A stretch of 64,000 bases of DNA, from contig NZ_CP049919.1 of NCBI RefSeq assembly GCF_015624425.1, positions 4,526,001 to 4,590,000 of the forward strand. Reading direction: 5' to 3'. The notes under the pieces are model-generated. The model was not told the DNA's origin and searched no databases. It saw nothing but the letters and a program-made list of their open reading frames with translations. Made by a program: the position numbers and the translations under genes. This stretch comes from Roseateles sp. DAIF2. Its GTDB lineage: Bacteria; Pseudomonadota; Gammaproteobacteria; Burkholderiales; Burkholderiaceae_C. Below, in pieces: positions 1-10,257 of the stretch; within the stretch, counting starts at the first letter, position 1; each line of letters opens with the position of its first letter.

Positions 1-2611
1 GGAAGGCCTCGACCAGCAGCGAGGTGGCCAGGATCTTGTTGCGTGGGCTGTACAGCAGGTTGGCGCGCGGCACATGGGTGGCGCAGACCGGCTTGCACTT
101 GCCGCAGCGCAGGCAGTCCTTGACGCTGTCGGCGATCGCGCCGATGTCGCTCTGCTGCATGATCAGCGACTCATGGCCCATCAGCCCGAAGCTCGGGGTG
201 TAGGCATTGGTCAGGTCGGCGAAGGTGCCGTGGGTGGAGGCCTCGGGCCGCAGCAGCTTGCCCTTGTTGAAGCGGCCCTCGGGATCGATGCGCGCCTTGT
301 AGTCGGCAAAGGGCGCGAGCTCGGCCTCCGAGAGGAACTCCAGCTTGGTGATGCCGATGCCATGCTCGCCCGAGATCACGCCGTTCAATGAGCGCGCCAG
401 CTTCATGATGCGGGCCACCGCCTCATGGGCCGTCTGCAGCATCTCGTAGTTGTCGGAGTTGACCGGGATGTTGGTGTGCACATTGCCGTCGCCGGCATGC
501 ATGTGCAGCGCCACCCAGACGCGGCCGCGCAGCACCTCCTTGTGGATGCGCTTGCACTCGGCAATGATGGGCGCGAAGGCCGCACCGGCAAAGATGTCCT
601 GCAGCGGCTTCAGGATCTGCGTCTTCCAGGACGCGCGCAGGCTGTGGTCCTGCAGCTGGTCAAAGAAGCTGCGCTCCGCGCCGCGCGGCAGGTCCAGCTC
701 CTGCATCCATTGCCGCCACAGCGCCCGCACCTCGGCCAGCAGCGCCAGCGCCTGCTGCACCCGGTCCTCCAGCAGCTCGGCGCTCGGGATCTCGCCGGCA
801 TCGTCGCTCCTGCCCAGCGGCAGGTTGCCGCGCTCGAACAGCGCCGTCAGCGCCTCCACCAGGGCCAGCTTGTTGCGCAGCGACAGCTCGACGTTGATGC
901 GCTCGATGCCCAGGGTGTACTCGCCCATGCGCTCCAGCGGGATCACCACGTCCTCGTTCACCTTGAAGGCGTTGGTGTGCTTGGAGATCGCCGCGGTGCG
1001 CTTGCGGTCCAGCCAGAACTTCTTGCGCGCATCGGGGTTGATCGCGACGAAGCCCTCGCCGCTGCGGCCGTTGGCCAGGCGCACCACCTCCGAGGTCGCG
1101 CGCGCCACCGCGTCGGCATCGTCGCCGACGATGTCGCCGATCAGCACCATCTTCGGCAGGCCGCCGCGCTTGCTCTTGGTCGCATAGCCCACCGCCTTCA
1201 GGTAGCGGTCGTCCAGATGCTCCAGGCCCGCCAGGATCGCGCCGTTCTCGCGCTTGGCTTCGGCGAACATGAAGTCCTTGATGTCGACGATCGAGGGCAC
1301 GCAGTCCTTCGGGTTGCCGAAGAACTCCAGGCAGACGGTGCGGGTATGCGCCGGCATCTTGTGCACCACCCAGCGTGCGCTGGTGATCAGGCCGTCGCAA
1401 CCCTCCTTCTGGATGCCGGGCAGGCCGGCCAGGAACTTGTCGGTGACGTCCTTGCCCAGGCCTTCCTTGCGGAACAGGCGGCCGGGGATGTCCAGGCGCT
1501 CGGTGCGCTCCAGCTTCCGCCCCGAGGCGTCGAAATAGCGCAGCTCGAAACTGGCCACCTCGACATCGTGGATCTTGCCCAGGTTGTGGTTCAGGCGGAT
1601 CACCTCGAGCCACTTGGCATCGGGCGTCACCATCTTCCAGCTCGCCAGATTGTCCAGCGCCGTGCCCCACAAGACGGCCTTCTTGCCGCCAGCATTCATC
1701 GCGATATTGCCGCCGATGCAGCTGGCCTCGGCCGAGGTCGGGTCGACCGCGAACACGAAGCCATGCTGCTCGGCCAGGTCGGCCACGCGCTGCGTGACCA
1801 CGCCGGCCTGGCTGAAGATCGTCGCGACCGGCCGGTCCAGGCCCGGCAGCACCTGCATCTCGACGCCGCGCAGGGTCTCCAGCTTCTCGGTGTTGATCAC
1901 CGCGCTGTTCCACACCAGCGGCACCGCGCCGCCGGTGTAGCCGGTGCCGCCGCCGCGCGGGATGATGGTCAGGCCCAGCTCGATGCAGCCCTTGACCAGC
2001 TGGGCCATCTCGGCCTCGCTGTCGGGCGTCAGCACGACGAAGGGGTACTCGACGCGCCAGTCGGTCGCGTCGGTCACATGGGCCACGCGCGACAGGCCGT
2101 CGTACTTGATGTTGTCCTTGGCGGTGTGGCGGCCCAGCACCTTGGTGGCACGTCGGCGCAGCTCGGCCACCTGGGCGAACTGGTCCGCGAACTGCCGCAC
2201 GGCCGCGCGCGCGGCGGCCAGCAACTCGCCGACCGAGGCGTCGCGCTGGGCATCGCTGGACGGGTCGCGGCGCTTCTCCACCTCGTTCAGGCGGTGCTCC
2301 AGGGCCTCGATCAGCAGCTGGCGGCGCTTCGGGTTGTCCAGCAGGTCGTCCTGCAGGTAGGGGTTGCGCTGCACCACCCAGATATCGCCCAGCACCTCGT
2401 ACAGCATGCGTGCCGAGCGCCCGGTGCGGCGCTCCTGGCGCAGCCGGTTCAGCAGCTCCCAGGCCCGCGAGCCCAGCAGGCGGATCACGATCTCGCGATC
2501 GGAGAACGAGGTGTAGTTATACGGAATCTCGCGCAGGCGCGGTGCGTCGTGGGCCTCGCCCTGGACGGCGAGGTCGGCTGTGGGCATCGGCAGATGCTGC
2601 GGTGCATTCAT
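1..2611 (-). CDS. FAD-linked oxidoreductase with 4Fe-4S region, DUF3683 type (3' end cut by window edge)
   Basis: Reading the minus strand from the ATG at 2611 gives about 870 residues without a stop, running off the window start. The frame contains a PCMH-type FAD-binding motif ([16 protein letters not shown]), a second cofactor segment ([19 protein letters not shown]), an FAD-oxidase C-terminal domain ([22 protein letters not shown]) and, near the cut end, a ferredoxin-like cluster [11 protein letters not shown]. This order matches the large D-lactate/glycolate-type dehydrogenases of betaproteobacteria annotated as DUF3683 FAD/FMN-binding oxidoreductases, usually about 1300 aa, so roughly a third is missing. 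It probably oxidises a D-2-hydroxy acid and passes electrons through Fe-S centres. The substrate cannot be read from the sequence. The N-terminus ([16 protein letters not shown]) has no export signal. Confidence 0.88.
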   Translation of the reverse strand, partial: MNAPQHLPMPTADLAVQGEAHDAPRLREIPYNYTSFSDREIVIRLLGSRAWELLNRLRQERRTGRSARMLYEVLGDIWVVQRNPYLQDDLLDNPKRRQLLIEALEHRLNEVEKRRDPSSDAQRDASVGELLAAARAAVRQFADQFAQVAELRRRATKVLGRHTAKDNIKYDGLSRVAHVTDATDWRVEYPFVVLTPDSEAEMAQLVKGCIELGLTIIPRGGGTGYTGGAVPLVWNSAVINTEKLETLRGVEMQVLPGLDRPVATIFSQAGVVTQRVADLAEQHGFVFAVDPTSAEASCIGGNIAMNAGGKKAVLWGTALDNLASWKMVTPDAKWLEVIRLNHNLGKIHDVEVASFELRYFDASGRKLERTERLDIPGRLFRKEGLGKDVTDKFLAGLPGIQKEGCDGLITSARWVVHKMPAHTRTVCLEFFGNPKDCVPSIVDIKDFMFAEAKRENGAILAGLEHLDDRYLKAVGYATKSKRGGLPKMVLIGDIVGDDADAVARATSEVVRLANGRSGEGFVAINPDARKKFWLDRKRTAAISKHTNAFKVNEDVVIPLERMGEYTLGIERINVELSLRNKLALVEALTALFERGNLPLGRSDDAGEIPSAELLEDRVQQALALLAEVRALWRQWMQELDLPRGAERSFFDQLQDHSLRASWKTQILKPLQDIFAGAAFAPIIAECKRIHKEVLRGRVWVALHMHAGDGNVHTNIPVNSDNYEMLQTAHEAVARIMKLARSLNGVISGEHGIGITKLEFLSEAELAPFADYKARIDPEGRFNKGKLLRPEASTHGTFADLTNAYTPSFGLMGHESLIMQQSDIGAIADSVKDCLRCGKCKPVCATHVPRANLLYSPRNKILATSLLVEAF

Positions 2612-3027
2612 GGCGGCCGGGCGCTTAGCGCACCCTGGGTTGGCTGGCGGCCCTGGGCAAGGCCTCCGGCGAGCTGGAGTTCGGCGTTTCGGGGGGCGAC
2701 GCACCGGGCTTGTGGCCACGGATGAGCGGGAAATGGGTCGGTCCCAGGCGTCGGACCGTAAATCCTACCGCAGCGCAGCATGTCCAGCGGGCCGCGGGGG
2801 ATTGCGCCACCGGCAATTGCCGCGATCGATGCACCAAATTACGGCATCGACGCCCGGTTACATCACATCTTTCCTATCACGACCGCACCATCCCAGGGCC
2901 GCGCCCTATTGATCCGGCGTCGCGCCCATGTCACAACGCGGATGTCACAATTGTCAAATACGCTTGCCGCCGCCGAAATCCCCTCTCGCCGGCGCGCGAG
3001 TTACGTCGAATAACGGAGCACCCGACA
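2612..3027. promoter_or_regulatory. 416-bp divergent intergenic region upstream of ugpB and the FAD oxidoreductase
   Basis: No credible gene is seen here. It separates two divergent genes and should hold both promoters. Three TGTCA half-sites occur at 2929, 2943 and 2952, the first two inside a direct repeat ATGTCACAA (2928-2936 and 2942-2950). Because ugp operons are classically PhoB-controlled, this is a candidate phosphate-responsive site. The spacing (14 and 9 bp) is not the canonical 11-bp Pho-box period, so the assignment is weak. A Shine-Dalgarno-like GGAG lies at 3015-3018, before the ugpB ATG. Confidence 0.4.
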
Positions 3028-4341
3028 ATGTTCAAGAACAAGTCCCAGCAACTTGCCACCGCCCTGCTCGTGGCCGGTCTCGCCAGCGGCGCGCAGGCCC
3101 AGACCGAGGTCCAGTGGTGGCACTCGATGGGCGGCGCCCTCGGCGAATGGGTCAACGACCTGGCCAAGGACTTCAACGCCAGCCAGAAGGACTACAAGAT
3201 CGTCCCGACCTTCAAGGGCACCTACGACGAATCGATGACCGCCGCGATCGCCGCCTTCCGCGCCGGCAATGCACCGCATGTGCTGCAGGTCTTCGAGGTC
3301 GGCACCGCGACGATGATGGCCAGCAAGGGCGCGATCAAGCCGGTGGCCGAGGTGATGAAGGAAGGCGGCGTCAAGTTCGACCAGGGCGCCTATGTGCCCG
3401 CGGTGGCCGGCTACTACACCGCCCCGAACGGCCAGATGCTGAGCTTCCCCTTCAACAGCTCGACCACGGTCTTCCACTACAACAAGGATGCCTTCAAGGC
3501 CGCCGGTCTGGACCCCGAGAAGGCACCCAGCACCTGGCCCGAGGTGGCGCTGGCCGCCGCCAAGCTGAAGGCCGCCGGCCACAAGTGCCCGTTCACCACC
3601 AGCTGGGTCAGCTGGACCCAGTTCGAGAGCTTCTCGGCCTGGCACAACGTGGAGTTCTCCAGCAAGAACAACGGCTTCAGCGGCCTGGACACGCGCCTGA
3701 ACTTCAACACGCCGCTGCATGTGCGCCATATCGAGAACCTGGCCAACATGGCCAAGCAGGGCCTGTTCATCTACAAGGGCCGCGGCAACGCCGCCGACGC
3801 CAGCTATGTCTCGGGCGAATGCGCGATGATGACCGGCAGCTCGGGCCTGTATGCCAACGTCAAGCGCAACTCCAAGTTCGGCTTCGGCATTGCGCCCCTG
3901 CCCTACTACCCCGACGTGACCGGCGCGCCGCAGAACACCGTGATCGGTGGCGCCAGCCTGTGGGTGATGGCCGGCAAGAAGCCCGCCGAGTACAAGGGCG
4001 TCGCCGCCTTCTTCAGCTACCTGGCCAAGGCCGACGTCGCGGCCGAGAGCCACAAGCGCACCGGCTATCTGCCGGTCACCAAGGCCGCCTATGAGCTGAC
4101 CGAGAAGAGCGGCTTCTACAAGGCCAACCCGGGCACCGACGTGGCCGTGACGCAGATGATCCGCAAGACCACCGACAAGTCGCGCGGCGTGCGTCTGGGC
4201 AACTTCGTGCAGATCCGCACCATCATCGACGAGGAAATGGAACAGGTCTGGGGCGGCAAGAAGGCGCCCAAGGAAGGCATCGACGCCGCGATCAAGCGCG
4301 GCAACGAACAGCTGGAACGCTTCCAGAAGGCCAACAAGTAA
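3028..4341 (+). CDS. ugpB: sn-glycerol-3-phosphate ABC transporter, periplasmic binding protein
   Basis: The 437-aa product begins with a Sec signal peptide (MFKNKSQQL followed by a hydrophobic stretch, probable cleavage after GAQA), and the mature protein starts TEVQWWHSMGG. This N-terminus, the DLAKDFNASQKDYKIVP segment and the overall length fit the UgpB branch of family 1 extracellular solute-binding proteins. It would capture glycerol-3-phosphate or glycerophosphodiesters in the periplasm and deliver them to UgpAE. The ATG at 3028 was chosen because it starts exactly at the signal peptide and has GGAG upstream; in-frame starts further up add non-secretory sequence. It is the first gene of ugpB-A-E-C-Q and is followed by a strong hairpin that may set its expression above that of the permease genes. 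Confidence 0.93.
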   Translation: MFKNKSQQLATALLVAGLASGAQAQTEVQWWHSMGGALGEWVNDLAKDFNASQKDYKIVPTFKGTYDESMTAAIAAFRAGNAPHVLQVFEVGTATMMASKGAIKPVAEVMKEGGVKFDQGAYVPAVAGYYTAPNGQMLSFPFNSSTTVFHYNKDAFKAAGLDPEKAPSTWPEVALAAAKLKAAGHKCPFTTSWVSWTQFESFSAWHNVEFSSKNNGFSGLDTRLNFNTPLHVRHIENLANMAKQGLFIYKGRGNAADASYVSGECAMMTGSSGLYANVKRNSKFGFGIAPLPYYPDVTGAPQNTVIGGASLWVMAGKKPAEYKGVAAFFSYLAKADVAAESHKRTGYLPVTKAAYELTEKSGFYKANPGTDVAVTQMIRKTTDKSRGVRLGNFVQIRTIIDEEMEQVWGGKKAPKEGIDAAIKRGNEQLERFQKANK

Positions 4342-4348
4342 GACAACG

Positions 4349-4370
4349 CTCAAGCCCGACCGGGCTTGAG
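4349..4370 (+). other. ugpB-ugpA intergenic hairpin
   Basis: A perfect 10-bp inverted repeat (CTCAAGCCCG / CGGGCTTGAG) with a 2-nt centre lies 8 nt after the ugpB stop. No T-run follows, so it looks less like a full terminator than an mRNA-stabilising or partial-attenuation element. Such elements are often found after binding-protein genes, whose product is needed in excess over the permease. Confidence 0.65.
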
Positions 4371-4438
4371 GCCCCAAGAGACCCGCCGCTTCCGGTCAAC
4401 CCGGGCGGCGGGTTGATGCATTTAGAAAGGACAACATC

Positions 4439-5326
4439 ATGTCCGTAGAAAAACGAGTCCTGTTCCGCTCGCGCTGGCTGCCCTGGCTGCTGCTCGCCCC
4501 CCAGGTGCTGGTGATCAGCGTGTTCTTCTTCTGGCCCGCGGGCCAGGCGCTGCTGCAGTCGCTGCAGCAGCAGGATGCCTTCGGCCTGTCGACCGAGTTC
4601 GTCGGCCTGGACAACTTCCGCAACCTGTTCAATGACGAGAGCTACCTCGCCTCGTTCAAGATCACCGCGGTGTTCTCGCTGCTGGTGGCCGTCTGCGGCC
4701 TGGCGGTGGCGCTGCTGCTGGCGGTCATGGCCGATCGCGTGATCAAGGGCGCGATGGCCTACAAGACCCTCCTGATCTGGCCCTATGCGGTGGCACCGGC
4801 CGTCGCGGGCGTGCTGTGGCTGTTCATGTTCGCGCCCTCGATCGGCGTCGTGTCCCACACCCTGCAGGCGCTGGGCATGGACTGGAACCACCTGCTCAAC
4901 AGCAAGCATGCGCTGACCCTGATCGTGGTCGCCGCGGTCTGGAAGCAGATCTCCTACAACTTCCTGTTCTTCCTGGCCGGCCTGCAGTCGATCCCGAAAT
5001 CGCTGATCGAGGCCGCCGCGATCGACGGCGCCGGCCCGGCGCGGCGCTTCTGGACCATCGTGTTCCCGCTGCTCTCGCCCACCACCTTCTTCCTGCTGGT
5101 GATCAACGTCGTCTACGCCTTCTTCGACACCTTCGCGATCGTTGACGCCACCACCCATGGCGGCCCCGGCAAGGACACCGCGATCCTGGTCTACAAGGTC
5201 TACTACGACGGCTTCAAGGCCCTGGATCTGGGCGGCTCGGCCGCGCAGTCGGTGGTGCTGATGGCGGTGGTCATCGCGCTCACCGTCCTGCAGTTCCGTT
5301 TCGTCGAGAAGAAGGTGCAGTACTGA
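4439..5326 (+). CDS. ugpA: sn-glycerol-3-phosphate ABC transporter permease UgpA
   Basis: This 295-aa polytopic membrane protein has about six hydrophobic segments and the permease EAA loop near residues 187-200 ([18 protein letters not shown]), which docks onto the ATPase UgpC. The order binding protein, UgpA, UgpE, UgpC supports the UgpA name over a generic MalF-type permease. A Shine-Dalgarno-like GAAAGG lies about 8 nt before the ATG. Its stop is followed one base later by the ugpE start, which implies translational coupling. It forms the inner-membrane channel together with UgpE. Confidence 0.93.
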   Translation: MSVEKRVLFRSRWLPWLLLAPQVLVISVFFFWPAGQALLQSLQQQDAFGLSTEFVGLDNFRNLFNDESYLASFKITAVFSLLVAVCGLAVALLLAVMADRVIKGAMAYKTLLIWPYAVAPAVAGVLWLFMFAPSIGVVSHTLQALGMDWNHLLNSKHALTLIVVAAVWKQISYNFLFFLAGLQSIPKSLIEAAAIDGAGPARRFWTIVFPLLSPTTFFLLVINVVYAFFDTFAIVDATTHGGPGKDTAILVYKVYYDGFKALDLGGSAAQSVVLMAVVIALTVLQFRFVEKKVQY

Positions 5327-5327
5327 A

Positions 5328-6182
5328 ATGATTGAACGACGCCCCGCCCTCACCTTCCTGTCGCATCTGACGCTGATCCTCGGCGTGCTGATCGTGGCCT
5401 TCCCGGTCTACCTGACCTTCGTCGCCTCCACGCAGAGCGCCGAGCAGATCGCGCAGAGCCGCCCGCTCTCGCTGATCCCCGGCGACCATATGCTGGAGAC
5501 CTGGAAGCTCGCCCTGTTCGGCGGCGAGACCAGCGCCGGCGGCAAGATCCCGCCGGCGCTGCCGATGCTGAAGATCAGCCTGATCAGCGCGCTGGTGATC
5601 TCGATCGGCAAGATCGCGATCTCGCTGCTCTCGGCCTTCGCGATCGTCTACTTCCGCTTCCCCTTCAAGCAGTTCTTCTTCTGGGCCATCTTCGTCACGC
5701 TGATGCTGCCGGTCGAGGTGCGCATCGGCCCGACCTACCAGGTCGTCGCCGATCTGGGCATGCTCAACAGCTACGCCGGCCTGACCGTGCCGCTGATCGC
5801 CTCGGCCACCGCCACCTTCTTGTTCCGCCAGTTCTTCATGACGGTGCCGGACGAGCTGGTCGAGGCCGCGCGCATGGACGGCGCCGGCCCGATGCGCTTC
5901 TTCAAGGACGTGCTGCTGCCGCTGTCCAGCACCAGCATCGCGGCGCTGTTCGTGATCCAGTTCATCTACGGTTGGAACCAGTACCTGTGGCCGCTGCTGG
6001 TCACGACCCAGGAAGACATGTACCCGGTCGTGATGGGCATCAAGCGCCTGGTGGCCGGCGAGTCCTATACCGAATGGAACGTCGTGATGGCCACCGCGCT
6101 GCTGGCGATGATCCCGCCGGCGCTGATCGTGGTGCTGATGCAGAAGTGGTTCGTCAAGGGCCTGGTCGATACCGAGAAGTAA
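5328..6182 (+). CDS. ugpE: sn-glycerol-3-phosphate ABC transporter permease UgpE
   Basis: This 284-aa inner-membrane permease is the second channel subunit. It has six predicted membrane segments and a clear EAA loop ([20 protein letters not shown]), and ends with [11 protein letters not shown], a typical MalG/UgpE-like terminus. The start codon is one base after the ugpA stop. It pairs with UgpA and contacts the ATPase encoded immediately downstream. Length and domain layout are normal for the family. Confidence 0.93.
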   Translation: MIERRPALTFLSHLTLILGVLIVAFPVYLTFVASTQSAEQIAQSRPLSLIPGDHMLETWKLALFGGETSAGGKIPPALPMLKISLISALVISIGKIAISLLSAFAIVYFRFPFKQFFFWAIFVTLMLPVEVRIGPTYQVVADLGMLNSYAGLTVPLIASATATFLFRQFFMTVPDELVEAARMDGAGPMRFFKDVLLPLSSTSIAALFVIQFIYGWNQYLWPLLVTTQEDMYPVVMGIKRLVAGESYTEWNVVMATALLAMIPPALIVVLMQKWFVKGLVDTEK

Positions 6183-6216
6183 GACAACAACAAGAGCAAC
6201 AACAGAGCAAACAAAT

Positions 6217-7284
6217 ATGGCAAGCATTTCTCTGCGCAATGTGGTCAAGCGTTATGGCCACGGCCCCAAGGCCAATCAGGTGATCCACGGCGTCAACGCC
6301 GAGATCAAGGACGGCGAGTTCATCGTCATCGTCGGGCCCTCGGGCTGCGGCAAGAGCACCCTGCTGCGCATGGTGGCCGGGCTGGAAGAGGTCTCCGACG
6401 GCGAGATCGCGATCGGCACGCGCGTCGTCAACGAGGTCGAGCCGGCCGAGCGCGACATCGCGATGGTGTTCCAGAACTACGCGCTCTACCCGCACATGAG
6501 CGTGTTCGAGAACATGGCCTACGGCCTGAAGATCAAGAAGGTGCCGCTGGACGACATCAAGGCGCGCGTCGACAAGGCCGCCAAGATCCTCGAACTGGCG
6601 CATCTGCTGGACCGCAAGCCGCGCCAGCTCTCCGGCGGCCAGCGCCAGCGCGTCGCGATGGGCCGCGCGATCGTGCGCAACCCGCAGGTCTTCCTGTTCG
6701 ACGAGCCGCTGTCCAATCTGGACGCCAAGCTGCGCGCCCAGACCCGTCTGGAGATCCAGAAGCTGCACGCCGAGCTGGGCGTCACCTCGCTGTTCGTCAC
6801 GCATGACCAGGTCGAGGCCATGACCCTGGCCCAGCGCATGATCGTGATGAACGGCGGCTATATGGAGCAGATCGGCACGCCCGAGGAGGTCTACCACCGT
6901 CCCGCCACCACCTTCGTGGCCGGCTTCATCGGCTCGCCGCCGATGAACCTGCTGACCGGCAAGGCCCAGGGCAACAGCTTCACGGTCGGCGGCGTCACCC
7001 TGCAGCTGCCCGCCCCCGCCCCGCGCGACGGCGAGCTGATCCTCGGCCTGCGCCCCGAACACCTCGATCACTGGAACGCCGCCAGTGGCTGGGCCTTCAA
7101 GGTCGAGATGATCGAGATGCTGGGCGCCGAGCGCCTGGTCTACGGCAAGCTGGGCAGCGAGAGCTTCACCCTGCGCATCGACGGCACCCTGGTCCCGCCC
7201 AAGATCGGCGACACCCTGATGCTGGAGGTCAACGCCAAGCAGCTGCACTGGTTCGACACCCAGACGAAGAAACGCGTGGAGTGA
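6217..7284 (+). CDS. ugpC: sn-glycerol-3-phosphate ABC transporter ATP-binding protein UgpC
   Basis: The 355-aa product is a MalK-type ATPase. Visible motifs are Walker A (GPSGCGKST), Q-loop region ([14 protein letters not shown]), signature [14 protein letters not shown], Walker B ([12 protein letters not shown]) and switch His (VTHDQ). The last roughly 120 residues form a TOBE-like regulatory domain ([10 protein letters not shown]). It energises UgpAE on the cytoplasmic face. The C-terminal domain is where MalK-family ATPases receive regulatory input, and UgpQ binds UgpC in E. coli. A 34-bp A-rich gap separates it from ugpE, and its stop overlaps the ugpQ ribosome-binding region. Confidence 0.94.
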   Translation: MASISLRNVVKRYGHGPKANQVIHGVNAEIKDGEFIVIVGPSGCGKSTLLRMVAGLEEVSDGEIAIGTRVVNEVEPAERDIAMVFQNYALYPHMSVFENMAYGLKIKKVPLDDIKARVDKAAKILELAHLLDRKPRQLSGGQRQRVAMGRAIVRNPQVFLFDEPLSNLDAKLRAQTRLEIQKLHAELGVTSLFVTHDQVEAMTLAQRMIVMNGGYMEQIGTPEEVYHRPATTFVAGFIGSPPMNLLTGKAQGNSFTVGGVTLQLPAPAPRDGELILGLRPEHLDHWNAASGWAFKVEMIEMLGAERLVYGKLGSESFTLRIDGTLVPPKIGDTLMLEVNAKQLHWFDTQTKKRVE

Positions 7285-7286
7285 CG

Positions 7287-8024
7287 ATGAGCGCCTGGCC
7301 CATGCCCTTCTGGGTGGCGCATCGCGGCGCCGGCAAGCTGGCACCGGAGAACACCCTCGCGGCCTTCCGCGAGGGCGCGCGCCATGGCTGGCACGCCTTC
7401 GAGTGCGATGTGAAGCTGAGCGCCGACGGCGTGCCCTTCCTGCTGCACGACGCCACCCTGCAGCGCACGACGCCCGAGCGCGGCATCGCCGGCGAGCGCT
7501 CCTGGGCCGAGCTGGCGCGCATCGACGCCGGTGCCTGGCACAGCCGTGCCTATGCCGGTGAGCCCATCCCCAGCCTGGATGCGCTGGCGCGCTATGTGCT
7601 CGCCAACCGCTTCGCGCTGAACATCGAGATCAAGCCCACGCCCGGCACCGAGCGCCACACCGGCGAGGTGGTCGGCCGCGAGGTGCGGCGCCTGTGGGCC
7701 GGCGCTGGCAGCCTGCCGCTGTTCAGCAGCTTCCAGCCCGAGGCCCTGGCGGGCGCGCAGGCGAGCGCGCCCGAGGTGCCGCGCGGCCTGCTGCTGGACA
7801 AGCTCACCGACGGCTGGCTCGACACCGCCCTGGCCCTGGGCTGCCAGGCCGTGATCACGAACTACGCGCTGATGGACCGCGCCCTGGTCGAGCGCCTGCA
7901 TGGCGCCGGCCTGAAGGCCCTGGTCTACACCGTCAACGACCCCGCCGCGGCCCAATGGCTGATCGGCAATGGCGTCGACGGCATCATCAGCGACGCCGTC
8001 GACCGTTTCTCCCCGGCAGCCTGA
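7287..8024 (+). CDS. ugpQ: glycerophosphodiester phosphodiesterase UgpQ
   Basis: The 245-aa protein has the GDPD catalytic signature: HRGAGKLAPENTL at the N-terminus, then FECDVKLSADGVPFLLHD with the metal ligands Glu/Asp and the catalytic His, and a late GVDGIISD segment. It hydrolyses glycerophosphodiesters such as glycerophosphocholine to glycerol-3-phosphate and an alcohol. The lack of a signal peptide places it in the cytoplasm, acting on substrates imported by UgpBAEC. The ATG at 7287 is preferred because GGAG (7278-7281) sits five bases upstream; a GTG at 7281 overlapping the ugpC stop is the alternative. It ends 3 bp before the convergent acetyltransferase gene. Confidence 0.92.
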   Translation: MSAWPMPFWVAHRGAGKLAPENTLAAFREGARHGWHAFECDVKLSADGVPFLLHDATLQRTTPERGIAGERSWAELARIDAGAWHSRAYAGEPIPSLDALARYVLANRFALNIEIKPTPGTERHTGEVVGREVRRLWAGAGSLPLFSSFQPEALAGAQASAPEVPRGLLLDKLTDGWLDTALALGCQAVITNYALMDRALVERLHGAGLKALVYTVNDPAAAQWLIGNGVDGIISDAVDRFSPAA

Positions 8025-8027
8025 TCT

Positions 8028-8609
8028 TCAGGCAGTGATCCGCGCGTACACGCAGGTGTCGCGCGGCTCCCCGGTCGGGGTCAGCGCATCGCGGCGCAGG
8101 ATGCCCTCCAGCTCAAAGCCGCAGCGCTCGGCCACCGCGCGGCTGCGTGCGTTCAGTACATCCGAGCGGATCTCGACCCGGCGCGCCCGCAGCTCGCTGA
8201 AGGCCATCCCGGCCAGCGCCCGCACCGTCTCGCCGACATAGCCGCGCCCCTGCGCACTGCTGCGTATCCAGTAGCCGATCTCGAAGCGGCGCACCTGCCA
8301 GTCCATGCGATGCAGGCCGCTGCCGCCCAGCAGCCGGCCCGCCTCGCCCGCGGGCGTCTTCTCGTAGAACTGGTAGACCAGGTCGGTGCGGAGCAGGAAG
8401 CGCGCCACCTGGTGCCGCACCACGGTCTCGCTCTCCTCGACGCTGGGCGCGCTCTGGGCCCAGGGCATCCAGGGCTTCAGCTCCTCCAGCGACTCGCAGA
8501 TCGCTGCGTTCAGCGCCTGGCCCAGGCCGACGCGCGGCATTGCGATCACCAGGCGTTCGGTGACGATCCGCTCGGGCACCTGGATCAGGACGGGATCGGG
8601 CTGGCTCAT
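8028..8609 (-). CDS. GNAT-family N-acetyltransferase (RimJ/RimL-like)
   Basis: This 193-aa protein starts MSQPDPVLIQVPERIVTERL and contains the RimJ/RimL-type acetyl-CoA-binding region (FEIGYWIRSSAQGRGYVGE, residues about 100-125) and a C-terminal block with RSRAVAERCGFELEGILRRD, typical of ribosomal-protein or small-amine acetyltransferases of this subfamily. The start is set by a strong purine-rich Shine-Dalgarno sequence (AAGAAGGAAACC) directly upstream. The gene lies 16 bp downstream of the MFS gene on the same strand, so the two are probably co-transcribed. The substrate cannot be inferred. Confidence 0.86.
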   Translation of the reverse strand: MSQPDPVLIQVPERIVTERLVIAMPRVGLGQALNAAICESLEELKPWMPWAQSAPSVEESETVVRHQVARFLLRTDLVYQFYEKTPAGEAGRLLGGSGLHRMDWQVRRFEIGYWIRSSAQGRGYVGETVRALAGMAFSELRARRVEIRSDVLNARSRAVAERCGFELEGILRRDALTPTGEPRDTCVYARITA

Positions 8610-8625
8610 GGTTTCCTTCTTCTTC

Positions 8626-9984
8626 TCATTTGTTGGGCACGAACTCGGCCGGCGGGCGGCCGGGCATGGCCTCGGCACCCAGGGTCGATTCGGTCGCTTC
8701 ATCGGGCTTGGGCAGCTCGCGCACCTCGCGGATCGTTGCATGGCGCCAGGCCACCAGGGTCAGCAGCAGCGCGCCACAGCCGGCGAAGGCCAGCGCGGCG
8801 CGCAGGCCCACATGCTCGCCCAGCCAGCCGCCGATCAGCGCGCCGGGCCCCGCCGGCAGCAGGATCAGCCAGCGCATCGTGCTGGTCATGCGGCCCAGCA
8901 TCGGCGCCGGCGTCACCGCCTGGCGCAGCGACAGGAAGTTGATGAAGATCAGCACCGCGCCGATGCCGAAGGTGAACAGCATGAAGGCGAAGGCCGCGAT
9001 GCCCAGCGCATTCGCCGGCGCCACCGACAGCAGCAGCCAGCCCAGGCCGCAGATGCCGAAGCCGGTCACCAGGCAGGGGCCGGGCCCGAGGCGGCGGCTG
9101 ATGCGATGGCCGAACACGCTGGCCAGCACCGTGCCGGCGCCCAGCGCGACATAGCTCAGGCCCACGGTCTGGCCCGACAGGCCCAGGGTGCGGGTCGCGA
9201 ACAGGATCTGCACCACCAGCGCCGCGTTGTGGCAGAGCTGCCAGCCGCCGACGGCCGTGGCCAGGCTGATCAAGAGGCGCTTGTCGCGCACGAAGCGGAT
9301 GCCGGCCTTCAGGTCGCGCCAGAAATCGGCCTCGGGATGGACTCTCAGCTGCTCGTTGACCTTGATGCCGCGCAGGATCAGCGCCGAGACCAGCACCAGC
9401 GCCGCGTCGACCGCCAGCGCCATCGGCGCGCCCAGCACCTTGATCAGCGCGCCGGCGATGCCGGGCCCGGCCACCTCGGCGCCGGAGGAGGCCAGCGCGT
9501 TCTTCGCATGCGCCTCGACCAGCCGGTCGCGCCCCACCACCTGGGTCAGCACGATCTGCGCGGCGCTGCCGGCCGTGGTGTAGACCGTGCCCAGCACGAA
9601 GCCGACCACATAGAGCCAGGTCATCGACAGCCAGCCCATCCAGGCTGCCACCGGCACGGTGGCGACGACCAGGGCCAGGCAGGTCTCGCCCCAGATATAG
9701 ACCGGCAGCTTCTTGACCCGGTCCAGCCAGACGCCGGAGGGCAGCGAGAACAACACGAAGGGAGCGATCTCCATCGCGGTCAGCAGGCCCATCTGGGTCG
9801 GGCTGGCATCGAGCAGCACCGCCGCGGTCAGCGGCAGCGCCAGCATCGTGATCTGCCCGCCCAGCGAGCTGATCAGGATCGAGGTCCACAGGCGGCGGTA
9901 GACCAGGTCGCGCAGCAGGTCGCCCGGGGGGAGCGTGACTGCGTCGGCGAACCGGTCAAACCAGGACTTGCGCCGGGCTTGCAT
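8626..9984 (-). CDS. MFS transporter (DHA3/enterobactin-exporter-like)
   Basis: The 452-aa protein has a short cationic N-terminus followed by about twelve hydrophobic segments. The first (LWTSILISSLGGQITMLALP) and the loop PSGVWLDRVKKLPVYIWGE match the major facilitator branch that includes EntS-like and macrolide-efflux-like exporters. It likely exports a small molecule by proton antiport. The hydrophilic tail (about 35 residues) is Glu/Pro-rich. It shares an operon with the downstream acetyltransferase, an arrangement compatible with a detoxification pair, but this is only inference. Confidence 0.85.
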   Translation of the reverse strand: MQARRKSWFDRFADAVTLPPGDLLRDLVYRRLWTSILISSLGGQITMLALPLTAAVLLDASPTQMGLLTAMEIAPFVLFSLPSGVWLDRVKKLPVYIWGETCLALVVATVPVAAWMGWLSMTWLYVVGFVLGTVYTTAGSAAQIVLTQVVGRDRLVEAHAKNALASSGAEVAGPGIAGALIKVLGAPMALAVDAALVLVSALILRGIKVNEQLRVHPEADFWRDLKAGIRFVRDKRLLISLATAVGGWQLCHNAALVVQILFATRTLGLSGQTVGLSYVALGAGTVLASVFGHRISRRLGPGPCLVTGFGICGLGWLLLSVAPANALGIAAFAFMLFTFGIGAVLIFINFLSLRQAVTPAPMLGRMTSTMRWLILLPAGPGALIGGWLGEHVGLRAALAFAGCGALLLTLVAWRHATIREVRELPKPDEATESTLGAEAMPGRPPAEFVPNK

Positions 9985-10257
9985 GGAAGGTCTCCAAATG
10001 ACGGGGTCGACCCGGCCCTCATGAGGCGGATCAGAACGGAACCTGGAATGGGAACGGGATGGGCGCGGCGCGTGGGGGCCGCGGCACCGGCCGGCTTGCG
10101 GCTAACGCGGCGCGCGACCGCGCCCGGTGGCCATGGAAGGAATGGCGCGGCGTCTGGTGCGGTCGAGGAGTTTGGTCATGGGGTGCTGCCGGTGGGTCGG
10201 CACATCCTACAGGCCGGCCCGGGGCTCGACAAGCGCGGGGCGGCCCGCGCACCGCAC

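Noticed and set aside
660..1913. A 417-codon minus-strand frame
   Set aside because: It overlaps, in another frame of the same strand, the FAD-linked oxidoreductase that has clear cofactor motifs.
2928..2958. Canonical Pho box before ugpB
   Set aside because: TGTCA half-sites are present, but at 14- and 9-bp spacing rather than 11, so it is kept only as a weak candidate.
9985..10257. Small Arg-rich frames in the gap upstream of the MFS gene
   Set aside because: None has a ribosome-binding site or non-random composition; nothing can be supported in this 273-bp gap.
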